Shown here piece after piece: positions 8,435 through 16,335 of a stretch of 21,967 bases of DNA. A program made the position numbers and the translations under genes. The DNA lies in contig CAZAJS010000015.1 of NCBI GenBank assembly GCA_964485635.1, positions 1-21,967 on the forward strand, written 5' to 3'. How positions within the stretch are numbered: position 1 is the stretch's first letter; every line of letters starts with the position of its first letter. Source of the DNA: CAZAJS01 sp964485635. GTDB taxonomy: Bacteria; Pseudomonadota; Gammaproteobacteria; Francisellales; Francisellaceae. The notes beneath the pieces were generated by a model. It made no database searches and was not told the DNA's origin. It worked only from the letters and a program-made list of their open reading frames with translations.

Positions 8435-9880
8435 ATGGCCCAACAACGTCCTTATTTTTCTTTCTTAACCAATCATTTTTCAATTCGCCAATTTTTAACC
8501 ATTTTCATGACATTTTTAATCACAGGCTCAATTGCTATTTTAGGCGTGATTAATTATTTTGAAATGAAGCGGCAAAATGACAAACTATTTCAAGTCCAAA
8601 TGGTTAATGGTGCGACCATGATTGATGCATTGATCAATAGTATTGTCCAAAACAATAACAATACCATTTTAAACAAACTCATCACACATGAAATTAATTT
8701 AAAAGCACCAGCTTCAGAAGCAGATCACCAGCTAACACTCAAACAAAATACATACCCAAATGCTTTTGCATTTCAAGTTTACAACAAAGACAGTGGCGCT
8801 TTAATCATTAAAAGCCAAGGGGCACCAGACCAGGCAATCACAAGCAAACCAAATACATTTACAACCCTATCGCTTGGTCATGACAATGACCAATGGTATG
8901 TGTTTTCCATGCCAAGCCATTTATCAGGCTATAATATTGTTATTCTGGTCAATGCCCACTTAAAATATCAAGCATTTTGGTCCTTATTTTCAAGCTCACT
9001 GTGGAGTCTGGCAATCTTATATTTGATTTTATTATTTGCCACTTTTTTTATTGTATTATCTGCTTTACGTCCACTTAGAAAAATGAAAAAAGTCATTGAG
9101 AAAAAATCACCCCATTATTTAAAACCGATTCATTTAAAACGAGCGCCACAAGAAGTCACCCCCCTTTTAGAAGAATTAAATCATTTATTTGAACGTTTTA
9201 ATGAGGCTTTAACACGTGAGAAACGTTTTGCCAGTGATGCTGCGCATGAACTAAAAACACCACTTGCCGCGATTAAAACTCAAGCTGAAGTTGCATTAAA
9301 CATTGATGATATTCAACAAATTAAAGACAAAATCCGACTCATTATTGAGCGAGCAAATCATTATTTTTACATTATTGAGCAATTATTAACACTCAGTCGT
9401 GTTGAATTTCAGCATCACCTACCGGATAAACAACCCATTAAACTGAATAAGCTAATTGAAAACCAATTAAGCCTTTTAGCCATGAAAGCACTGGATAAAG
9501 ATATTGAATTATCCTTCACCCCAGATGAAGACTTACCAATCACAAATGGCAACCCAGCATTATTTGAGGTGATGCTACGCAATGTTGTTGATAATGCCAT
9601 TCGTTATACTCCCGAAAAAGGGACAGTTGAAGTGAAAACTCAACAATTACGGCGAAAAATTAAAATTACGATCACTGATACAGGCATTGGTGTACCTGCC
9701 GATAAATGTCAGCGTATTTTTGACCGCTTCTATCGACAGGCAGGAACAAAAACAAGTGGCAGTGGCCTTGGCTTGTCTATTGTTCAAGAAATTATACGTT
9801 TGCATGGTGGCACCGCTCATGCTGAGCCTAATCACCCTAACGGTTTAATTATCTCGCTAGAACTTCCCGTTAATACTTAA
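8435..9880 (+). CDS. Two-component sensor histidine kinase (orphan)
   Basis: The 481-residue inner-membrane kinase has TM1 at about 20-42, a periplasmic domain of roughly 140 residues with no recognisable motif, TM2 at about 186-208, a HAMP linker, then HisKA with the phosphoacceptor H271 in DAAHELKTPLAAIKTQ. The HATPase domain has the N box (N387 in NVVDNAIRYTP), G1 DTGIGVP (415-421), the F box RIFDRFYR and G2 GSGLGLS (442-448). The architecture and motif wording resemble the QseC/PmrB group of EnvZ/OmpR-family kinases. No response regulator is adjacent: asnS is divergent upstream and pilT convergent downstream. The signal cannot be inferred. No clear ribosome binding site precedes the ATG. 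Its stop codon shares bases with the pilT stop. Confidence 0.92.
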   Translation: MAQQRPYFSFLTNHFSIRQFLTIFMTFLITGSIAILGVINYFEMKRQNDKLFQVQMVNGATMIDALINSIVQNNNNTILNKLITHEINLKAPASEADHQLTLKQNTYPNAFAFQVYNKDSGALIIKSQGAPDQAITSKPNTFTTLSLGHDNDQWYVFSMPSHLSGYNIVILVNAHLKYQAFWSLFSSSLWSLAILYLILLFATFFIVLSALRPLRKMKKVIEKKSPHYLKPIHLKRAPQEVTPLLEELNHLFERFNEALTREKRFASDAAHELKTPLAAIKTQAEVALNIDDIQQIKDKIRLIIERANHYFYIIEQLLTLSRVEFQHHLPDKQPIKLNKLIENQLSLLAMKALDKDIELSFTPDEDLPITNGNPALFEVMLRNVVDNAIRYTPEKGTVEVKTQQLRRKIKITITDTGIGVPADKCQRIFDRFYRQAGTKTSGSGLGLSIVQEIIRLHGGTAHAEPNHPNGLIISLELPVNT

Positions 9881-10908
9881 TCATCAGCTAAACAGCTTTT
9901 CGCATGACTTTCTGATACAAGTCCTTGTTTGACTAATGTTTGCAATGATTGTTCAAGCGTCTGCATCCCTGCTGCACGGTTTGTCTGCAAAACACTATAG
10001 ATTTGAGGAATTTTATTTTCACGAATCAAGTTAGCAACGGCTCGATTACTAATCAAAACCTCATGGGCAGCGACACGCCCCCCTCCTTGCTTTTTCAATA
10101 ATTTTTGAGCCACAACAGCACGTAATGATTCTGACAACATTGCTCGAATCATACTTTGTTCACCGGCAGGGAACACGTTAATAATCCGGTCAACCGTTTT
10201 AGGAGCCGATGACGTGTGCAATGTTGCAAAAACCAAGTGGCCTGTTTCTGCGGCTGTTAATGCTAAACGAATTGTTTCTAAATCTCGCATCTCCCCGACT
10301 AAAATATAATCTGGATCCTCACGTAATGCGGATTTCAAAGCGTTGTTAAAGCTCAATGTGTCCCTTTTGACTTCCCGTTGATTAATCAAACAACTTTTAC
10401 TTTCATGGACAAATTCAATTGGATCTTCAATAGTTAAAATATGCCCTTTTTGTTGTTTATTAATATGATCAATCATGGCCGCTAAGGTCGTTGACTTACC
10501 AGACCCTGTCGGACCAGTCACTAAAACAATACCATTAGGCTGATCTGCAATTTGTTTGAATGTGTCCGGCGCATTTAACTGCTCAAGTGTTAAAACTTTC
10601 TCAGGAATCGTACGAAATGCAATGGCAGGGCCACGATCTTGTAAAAACGCATTAACACGAAATCGACTGTTACTACCTTTCACCCCAGTTGAAAAGTCAC
10701 ACTCTTTGGTTTCCTCTAATTCTTTTTTTTGCTCATCACTCATGATTTCATCAAGACATGCTTGCACCATATCGTGAGTTAATACTTCATGCTCCTCAAC
10801 ACGCTGCAAATCACCATCAATCCGCATAATTGGCTTTTCGCCCGTTGAAATATGTAAATCTGAGCCATCTTTTTCTACAATATCAATTAATAATTGGTTA
10901 ATATCCAT
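9877..10908 (-). CDS. pilT: Type IV pilus retraction ATPase PilT
   Basis: The 343-residue cytoplasmic hexameric ATPase powers pilus retraction and twitching. Walker A GPTGSGKST is at 132-140, the Asp box HILTIEDPIEF near 155-165, Walker B DPDYILVGEMRD with the catalytic Glu, and the His box HLVFATLHTSSA. The stretch from VLVTGPTGSGKS to TLHTS is nearly identical to Pseudomonas PilT, and the start MDI-x-x-LL also matches, which favours PilT over PilU. The conserved C-terminal AIRNLIRE motif reads AVANLIRE here. AAGGAC precedes the ATG at 10908. A TGGTATATA extended -10-like element lies at 10922-10930 on the minus strand, very close to the start. Divergent from yggS, a neighbour pair common in gammaproteobacteria. 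Confidence 0.95.
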   Translation of the reverse strand: MDINQLLIDIVEKDGSDLHISTGEKPIMRIDGDLQRVEEHEVLTHDMVQACLDEIMSDEQKKELEETKECDFSTGVKGSNSRFRVNAFLQDRGPAIAFRTIPEKVLTLEQLNAPDTFKQIADQPNGIVLVTGPTGSGKSTTLAAMIDHINKQQKGHILTIEDPIEFVHESKSCLINQREVKRDTLSFNNALKSALREDPDYILVGEMRDLETIRLALTAAETGHLVFATLHTSSAPKTVDRIINVFPAGEQSMIRAMLSESLRAVVAQKLLKKQGGGRVAAHEVLISNRAVANLIRENKIPQIYSVLQTNRAAGMQTLEQSLQTLVKQGLVSESHAKSCLADD

Positions 10909-10955
10909 AATAAGTCCTTTTTATATACCATTGTGCTACTAGCCTAAAAAATAAT

Positions 10956-11633
10956 ATGATAGAAAACAACCTTTGTCAAAATTACAATTCACTACGAGCG
11001 GCGTTTGCATTAATGGATCCTTGCCCAACCATCATTGCTGTCAGTAAAAAACAACCAATTGAATCAATTGAAAAATTGATCCAGAAAGGTCAAATTCACT
11101 TTGCTGAAAGCTATATTCAAGAAGCGATTGACAAAATAACAGCGTTACCAACATCTATTATCTGGCATTTTATTGGCCCCATTCAAAGTAATAAAATTAA
11201 TAAAATTGCTGCTTATTTTGACTGGGTTCAAAGCTTAGACAATCAACGTCATATCGACCGACTCAACCACGCTTGCCAGAAACAAAACCGCTTGATGAAT
11301 ATCTGTCTACAAGTGAATATTGACCAAGATCCTAATAAAAGTGGCATTCAAGATTTTTCATCACTGCGATTATTATCACAACATATCCAAAAAAATTGTC
11401 CGGCATTACAATTTAAAGGCATTATGGGATTAACGCGTTATTACCCGAACGCCGAACAGTCTTATCAAAGTTTCATGAAATTACAACAATTCCACTGCCG
11501 TTTAGAATATGAATTAAACTGCTTATTACCTGTCTTATCAATGGGAATGAGTCGAGATTATCACTATGCTATTAAAGCTGGCAGCACCATGGTCCGTTTA
11601 GGCCGTTGTCTATTTCCTAATGGAGCTCGCTAG
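10956..11633 (+). CDS. yggS: PLP homeostasis protein, YggS family
   Basis: The 225-residue protein belongs to the PLPBP/YggS family, which binds pyridoxal phosphate without known enzymatic activity and keeps PLP and amino-acid pools balanced. The PLP lysine is Lys31 in IIAVSKKQP; HFIGPIQSNK, VNIDQDPNKSG, LSMGMSRDYHYAI and GSTMVRLGRCLF are all family blocks. The normally conserved FGEN of FGEN-x-VQE is FAES here. It begins 47 bases from the divergent pilT start, the common arrangement for this pair, and is followed 79 bases later by ftsY on the same strand. No clear ribosome binding site is visible. Confidence 0.93.
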   Translation: MIENNLCQNYNSLRAAFALMDPCPTIIAVSKKQPIESIEKLIQKGQIHFAESYIQEAIDKITALPTSIIWHFIGPIQSNKINKIAAYFDWVQSLDNQRHIDRLNHACQKQNRLMNICLQVNIDQDPNKSGIQDFSSLRLLSQHIQKNCPALQFKGIMGLTRYYPNAEQSYQSFMKLQQFHCRLEYELNCLLPVLSMGMSRDYHYAIKAGSTMVRLGRCLFPNGAR

Positions 11634-11639
11634 TTGGCG

Positions 11640-11655
11640 CAACTGCTTGCAGTTG
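11640..11655. repeat. Short perfect inverted repeat after yggS
   Basis: CAACTGC and GCAGTTG are perfect 7-base arms around TT (effectively a 6-pair stem with a 4-base loop). It begins 6 bases after the yggS stop. No T-run follows, so a rho-independent terminator is not supported. It may slightly attenuate read-through into ftsY or be a chance hairpin. Confidence 0.3.
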
Positions 11656-11712
11656 TTCAATGATTCGGGCACAATGCGATTATTTAACATAGAAAAATAA
11701 GGTCAAATCAAA

Positions 11713-12738
11713 ATGGGGCTTTTTAAAAAGAAAAAAACCACACCAACAGACCAACAGCATTCTACAACAAATCATCAGCCTTCACCTGAACAGGAACAAC
11801 CTCAAAAAAAAGGGTTATTCAACCGCTTTAAAAAAGGGCTTAAAAAAACGCGTCAAAAGCTTACTGGCGGACTCGGTGAATTACTGCTTGGAAAAAAAAT
11901 TATTGATGAAGATTTAATCGATGATTTAGAAATGCAACTTTTAAGTGCTGATATTGGTGTTGAGGCCACTCAAAAAGTCATGGATACAGTCCGCCGACAA
12001 GTTGATCGCCAAGAAATTCAAACCATTGAGTCACTATCGGACCTTATAAAATCACAATTGACTGATATTATTGCCCCTTGTGAACAACCACTAAATATTG
12101 ATACAGCAGCCCATCAGCCTTATATCATTCTTGTCGTTGGTGTCAATGGGGTTGGCAAAACAACGACCATTGGAAAATTAGCCCAAAAATTTCAAAATGA
12201 AGGAAAGTCCGTGATGCTAGCGGCAGGTGATACATTTCGTGCAGCAGCTGTCGAACAGCTTGAAACATGGGGACAACGAAATAATGTTGATGTCATCGCC
12301 CAAAAGCATGGCGCAGATAGCGCTTCAGTCATTTATGATGCCATTGCAGCTGCTAAAGCGCGTTCTACAGATATCGTTTTAGCCGACACAGCAGGACGTC
12401 TGCATAATAAAAGCAATTTAATGGAAGAGTTGAAAAAAATTGTCCGAGTTACAAAAAAATTAGATGACAGCGCACCGCATGAAGTCATGCTCGTCCTTGA
12501 TGCTGGAACAGGTCAAAATGCATTAGCCCAAGCCGAGACATTCCAAAAAGCGGTTAATGTCAGTGGCATTACTTTAACCAAAATGGATGGGACTGCTAAA
12601 GGTGGAATTATTTTTGCCATCGCTCAACAACACAATATCCCAATTCGTTTTATTGGTGTTGGAGAAACTTTAGACGATTTAAGTTCATTTCAAGCTGAAC
12701 CCTTTATTGAAGCCTTATTTGACCTTGATTCAGCATAA
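11713..12738 (+). CDS. ftsY: Signal recognition particle receptor FtsY
   Basis: The 341-residue SRP-type GTPase receives ribosome-nascent-chain-SRP complexes at the inner membrane. G1 GVNGVGKTTT is at 143-152, the DTFRAAAVEQL insertion box at 173-183, G3 DTAGR at 225-229, G4 TKMDG at 289-293, and the C-terminal FIGVGETLDDL closes the G domain. The acidic A domain of E. coli (about 200 residues) is nearly absent: only about 30 residues starting MGLFKKKK precede the conserved amphipathic helix KKGLFNRFKKGLKK (32-45), which binds membrane lipid. AAGG lies 11 bases before the ATG. Unlike E. coli, ftsE and ftsX do not follow; aspS converges from the other side. Confidence 0.96.
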   Translation: MGLFKKKKTTPTDQQHSTTNHQPSPEQEQPQKKGLFNRFKKGLKKTRQKLTGGLGELLLGKKIIDEDLIDDLEMQLLSADIGVEATQKVMDTVRRQVDRQEIQTIESLSDLIKSQLTDIIAPCEQPLNIDTAAHQPYIILVVGVNGVGKTTTIGKLAQKFQNEGKSVMLAAGDTFRAAAVEQLETWGQRNNVDVIAQKHGADSASVIYDAIAAAKARSTDIVLADTAGRLHNKSNLMEELKKIVRVTKKLDDSAPHEVMLVLDAGTGQNALAQAETFQKAVNVSGITLTKMDGTAKGGIIFAIAQQHNIPIRFIGVGETLDDLSSFQAEPFIEALFDLDSA

Positions 12739-12802
12739 AATCTAGCTGATTGATGGTTATGACTCAATGACGGATAAACGCTAAATTACATTGATTTTAT
12801 CT

Positions 12803-12837
12803 AAAAACAGAACAATTTAATTGTTTTTGTCTTTTTG
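12803..12837. terminator. Candidate bidirectional terminator between ftsY and aspS
   Basis: AACAATT and AATTGTT (12811-12825) form an inverted repeat centred on one T, flanked by an A-rich run on the left and a T-rich run (about 12824-12837) on the right, so either strand would read stem then U-tract. The stem is AT-rich and weak, and it overlaps the aspS stop. A modest call for the convergent ftsY/aspS pair. Confidence 0.35.
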
Positions 12838-14598
12838 TTGAACCGCAATCCCTAATTCATCTAATTGGGCTTGGTCTATATTGGTTGGTGCTTGGGTCAT
12901 TAAACAACTAGCAGCCAGCGTTTTTGGAAATGCAATGACATCACGAATACTTTCAGCACCACTTAAAAGCATACAAAGGCGATCTAATCCAAATGCAATA
13001 CCGCCATGAACTGGCGTTCCATACCGTAAGGCCTCTAAGAAAAAGCCAAACTTTTGTTCAGCCTCTGCTTGTGAAATGCCTAATAATTCAAATATTTTTG
13101 ATTGAACCTTGGTATCATGAATACGAATTGATCCACCTCCGACTTCATAACCATTAATCACCATATCATACGCTCTAGATAACATTTGTGTCATATCAGC
13201 GTTATCTAACTGATCAACAGTATCAACCTGAGGTGCTGTAAACGGATGGTGTAATGGCGTTAATGCCCCATTACTATCTTTTTCAAACATTGGAAAATCA
13301 GTGACCCATAATGGCGCCCAATCATGCGTATATAAATTAAAATCTTTCCCTAACTGATCTCGCAATGCCCCCATGGCATCATTGACAACCTTTCGACTAC
13401 CTGCGCCAAAGAAAATCAAATCCCCCGTTTCAGCTTGAGTTGTTGTTATTAATTCATTTAAACACGATGCAGACAAATGCTTGACAATCGGAGACTGCAA
13501 ACCATCTTTGCCGGCCATATGATCATTGACTTTAATATATGCTAAGCCTTTTGCCCCATAACCTTTTACAAATTCAGTGTAACTGTCAATTTGTTTTCGA
13601 CTGATCGTCGCCCCTTGCGGTAAGCGCATGGCAACTAAACGACTGTCTGGATCATTAGCTGAATCAGCAAAAACACTAAACGATTCATTCGCCATAAGCT
13701 TTTCAATATCGACAAAGTATAAAGGATTTCGCAAATCCGGCTTATCTGACCCATACTGTTGAATTGCTTGAGCATAAGTTAATTGCTGAAATGGCGTTTT
13801 CAATGTCACACCATTGACACGTTCAAATACACCAGCAATCATGGACTCCATCATTTGCATTAGCATTGGCTCATCAATAAATGATGCTTCAATATCAACC
13901 TGCGTAAACTCAGGCTGACGATCAGCACGTAAATCTTCATCTCGAAAACATTTGACAATTTGATAATACCGATCAAACCCTGATACCATTAATAATTGCT
14001 TAAATAGTTGCGGTGATTGGGGCAATGCATAAAACCGACCTTTGAAATTACGGCTAGGAACTAAGTAGTCTCTCGCTCCTTCTGGGGTCGCTTTTGTTAA
14101 TACTGGGGTTTCAATATCTAAAAAACCTTGATCATCTAAATAACGTCGAATGGCTTGTGTTACTTGTGCCCTTTTTAAAAAGTGGTGCTGCATTTCATAA
14201 CGTCGCAAATCGATATAACGATACCTTAAGCGAACATCTTCACTGACATGATATTGTGAGTCTAGTTGAAATGGAATGGGATCTGCTTGGCTTAAAACCT
14301 TTAATTTTGTAACAGACAGCTCAATGGCCCCACTAGCTAACGACTCGTTTGTTTGTCCTTCTGGCCGTTGCCGAACTATTCCAGTAATTTGCACAACATC
14401 TTCATGTTTCAACTGATTGGCTTGATTTAAAATCATTTGATCTGCTTGATCAAAAACGATTTGTAGTAATCCACTGCGATCCCGCAAATTAACAAAAATC
14501 ACACCACCTAAGTCACGACGGCGGTGTACCCAGCCACAAACTGAAATGGTTTGGCCAATACAATCACTGTTAACTGATCCATTATAATGTGTTCGCAT
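12817..14598 (-). CDS. aspS: Aspartyl-tRNA synthetase
   Basis: The 593 residues match the bacterial AspRS length (E. coli 590). The OB-fold anticodon domain contains GWVHRRRDLGGVIFVNLRDRSG (about 22-42 onward). The class II core has motif 2 (FRDEDLRADRQPEFTQVD) and motif 3 (AFGLDRLCMLLSG), with the bacterial GAD insertion between them. It attaches aspartate to tRNA-Asp. At the two positions known to govern discrimination in Pseudomonas AspRS, this protein has Leu30 (discriminating-like) and the RPEG Gly80 (non-discriminating-like). AAGGAT precedes the ATG. It follows rng by 53 bases on the same strand and may share its transcript. Confidence 0.97.
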   Translation of the reverse strand: MRTHYNGSVNSDCIGQTISVCGWVHRRRDLGGVIFVNLRDRSGLLQIVFDQADQMILNQANQLKHEDVVQITGIVRQRPEGQTNESLASGAIELSVTKLKVLSQADPIPFQLDSQYHVSEDVRLRYRYIDLRRYEMQHHFLKRAQVTQAIRRYLDDQGFLDIETPVLTKATPEGARDYLVPSRNFKGRFYALPQSPQLFKQLLMVSGFDRYYQIVKCFRDEDLRADRQPEFTQVDIEASFIDEPMLMQMMESMIAGVFERVNGVTLKTPFQQLTYAQAIQQYGSDKPDLRNPLYFVDIEKLMANESFSVFADSANDPDSRLVAMRLPQGATISRKQIDSYTEFVKGYGAKGLAYIKVNDHMAGKDGLQSPIVKHLSASCLNELITTTQAETGDLIFFGAGSRKVVNDAMGALRDQLGKDFNLYTHDWAPLWVTDFPMFEKDSNGALTPLHHPFTAPQVDTVDQLDNADMTQMLSRAYDMVINGYEVGGGSIRIHDTKVQSKIFELLGISQAEAEQKFGFFLEALRYGTPVHGGIAFGLDRLCMLLSGAESIRDVIAFPKTLAASCLMTQAPTNIDQAQLDELGIAVQQKDKNN

Positions 14599-14651
14599 TA
14601 TTCATCCTTATTATTGATTCTTTCTTAAAGACTATAGCTTATCACTATTGC

Positions 14652-16142
14652 TTAAAGTAAAGCAATTTCAAAAGCTTCTTGTCGATAGCTTGGTTCAGCT
14701 TTTAACTGAATTGGTTTTTCAATTGCTAACTCTAATTCTCCTAGCCCAATTGATTCATCATTTTTCAATGTTTCAATAACATCGGGAGCACCGACAATTA
14801 AAAAACCATGATTATTAAATGAAAAAGCTTCGCGCTGGATTTCACGAAAAATTTCATAACAAATTGTTTGGGCTGTTTTGATCCGTCCTCGCCCATGGCA
14901 ATAATCACACGGTTGACATAAGAATTTTGATAAACTTTCTTGTGTCCGTTTGCGTGTCATTTCAACAAGCCCTAAATCAGACATTGGCATAACCGTTGTT
15001 CTGGCACTATCATGCGCTAATACATTTTCTAATGCATCCATGACAGCTTGTTTGTGTTCTTGTTGATTCATATCAATAAAGTCTATCACAATAATGCCGC
15101 CTAAATTTCGCAAACGCAACTGTCTTCCAATTGCATGAGCAGCTTCTAAGTTTGTCTTAAAAATGGTTTCTTCTAAATTGACTTTACCAACATAGCCTCC
15201 TGTATTAACATCAATTGTGGTCATTGCTTCAGTTTGATCAATCACTAAATAACCGCCTGATTTTAAATTCACTTGACGATCAAGAGCTTTTTCTAAGTCC
15301 TGTTCAATTCCATAGCGATCAAATAACAAGCGATGGCTTTGATATAAATGCATTTTATCTCGAGCCCCTGGAACAAATTTATCGGCAAAATTACACAAAG
15401 CACTATAAGTATCAGCATCATCAATCGAAATTTCATCGACCTCTTGTGTTGCGATATCACGAATAATCCGCATAGGTAAATTTAAATCTTGATAAACAAG
15501 TCCTGGATTCGTAACTGTGCAAGCCGTATCTAAAATATCTTGCCATAAATTTTGTAAAAATAAGATGTCTTTTTTTAAGGCACCAATAGCAACACCCTCG
15601 GCAACTGTACGGACAATAAATCCTTTTGGTTCCGTATTTTCAAGGGCTTGTTGCATCTGATCTTGTAAGCGTTGTCGTTCTGTTTCATTTGTCAGTCGAA
15701 GCGAAATACCGATATGATTTAAATCAGGCATATAGACTAAATACCGAGAAGCTAATGACAAATGGGCTGTTAACCTTGCTCCTTTTGTCCCTAATGGTTC
15801 TTTGAGTACTTGGACTAACAATTCTTGCCCTTGACATAACCATTTACGAACATCAGCCTCGGCACTATTTAAATCAATTGCTTCTTGTTCATCTGAACAA
15901 ATTGGCATGACATCAGCAACATGCAAAAATCCAGCTCTTTCTAATCCAATATCGACAAAAGCCGCCTGCATGCCTGGCAAAACACGTTGAATCCTACCTT
16001 TATAAATATTGCCAACAATTCCCTGCTGGTTTTGTCTTTCAATATGAATTTCTTGAAGTGTTCCATTATCAAGCACCGCTACGCGTTTTTCATAGCTTTC
16101 AATGTTCATTAAAATTTCAATTTTAGCGCATCCGGTAATCAT
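14652..16142 (-). CDS. rng: Ribonuclease G
   Basis: This 496-residue protein is a single-strand-specific endoribonuclease of the RNase E/G family that matures the 5' end of 16S rRNA and takes part in mRNA decay. The S1 domain region begins with GIVGNIYKGRIQRVLPGMQAAF (about 41-62). The Mg-binding DNase I-like site has Asp311 in TIDVNTG and Asp354 in VIDFIDM. The zinc-link CQPC is at 409-412. The opening INIYKGR and ILQEIHIER-like blocks align with E. coli RNase G, and the absence of the long C-terminal scaffold excludes RNase E. AAGGAATAGCT places a good ribosome binding site 5' of the ATG at 16142. An extended -10 promoter lies upstream at 16227-16235. Confidence 0.94.
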   Translation of the reverse strand: MITGCAKIEILMNIESYEKRVAVLDNGTLQEIHIERQNQQGIVGNIYKGRIQRVLPGMQAAFVDIGLERAGFLHVADVMPICSDEQEAIDLNSAEADVRKWLCQGQELLVQVLKEPLGTKGARLTAHLSLASRYLVYMPDLNHIGISLRLTNETERQRLQDQMQQALENTEPKGFIVRTVAEGVAIGALKKDILFLQNLWQDILDTACTVTNPGLVYQDLNLPMRIIRDIATQEVDEISIDDADTYSALCNFADKFVPGARDKMHLYQSHRLLFDRYGIEQDLEKALDRQVNLKSGGYLVIDQTEAMTTIDVNTGGYVGKVNLEETIFKTNLEAAHAIGRQLRLRNLGGIIVIDFIDMNQQEHKQAVMDALENVLAHDSARTTVMPMSDLGLVEMTRKRTQESLSKFLCQPCDYCHGRGRIKTAQTICYEIFREIQREAFSFNNHGFLIVGAPDVIETLKNDESIGLGELELAIEKPIQLKAEPSYRQEAFEIALL

Positions 16143-16226
16143 AGCTATTCCTTTTACTTATTTTGCGCTTGATTGTGATAAATTGATGTTTGTTTCATTT
16201 CAATACGCTGTTTTAAACTCAATAAA

Positions 16227-16235
16227 ATTATAACA
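16227..16235 (-). promoter_or_regulatory. Extended -10 promoter for rng
   Basis: The minus strand reads TGTTATAAT, the same extended -10 element as at asnS. The best -35-like sequence (TTACAA) is 20 bases away, within the inverted repeat at 16240-16262. Leader to the rng ATG is about 80 bases. Confidence 0.45.
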
Positions 16236-16239
16236 CAAT

Positions 16240-16262
16240 TTGCTTAAACTGGTTGTAAGCAA
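16240..16262. repeat. Inverted repeat between divergent rng and ocd promoters
   Basis: TTGCTTA (16240-16246) and TAAGCAA (16256-16262) are perfect 7-base arms with a 9-base spacer. It lies just upstream of the candidate ocd -35 and over the -35 region of the rng promoter, a position typical of a regulator binding site. Confidence 0.45.
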
Positions 16263-16263
16263 C

Positions 16264-16292
16264 TTGCCTATTTTACTACCTTTTTGTATGGT
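16264..16292 (+). promoter_or_regulatory. Candidate promoter for ornithine cyclodeaminase gene
   Basis: TTGCCT (16264-16269) and TATGGT (16287-16292) are 17 bases apart, each 4/6 to consensus. Transcription would start near 16300, about 36 bases before the ATG. The weak hexamers next to an inverted repeat suggest a regulated promoter. Confidence 0.35.
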
Positions 16293-16335
16293 TAAATCAT
16301 CATGTTTCACAACACAAACTAAAAGGTGACAAACG

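Noticed and set aside
9415..9835. Minus-strand open frames inside the histidine kinase
   Set aside because: They oppose the HATPase domain, whose motifs are intact.
10556..10777. Plus-strand open frame opposite pilT
   Set aside because: Antisense to PilT; no start signal or homology.
15215..15466. Plus-strand open frame opposite rng
   Set aside because: Antisense to the RNase G catalytic domain.
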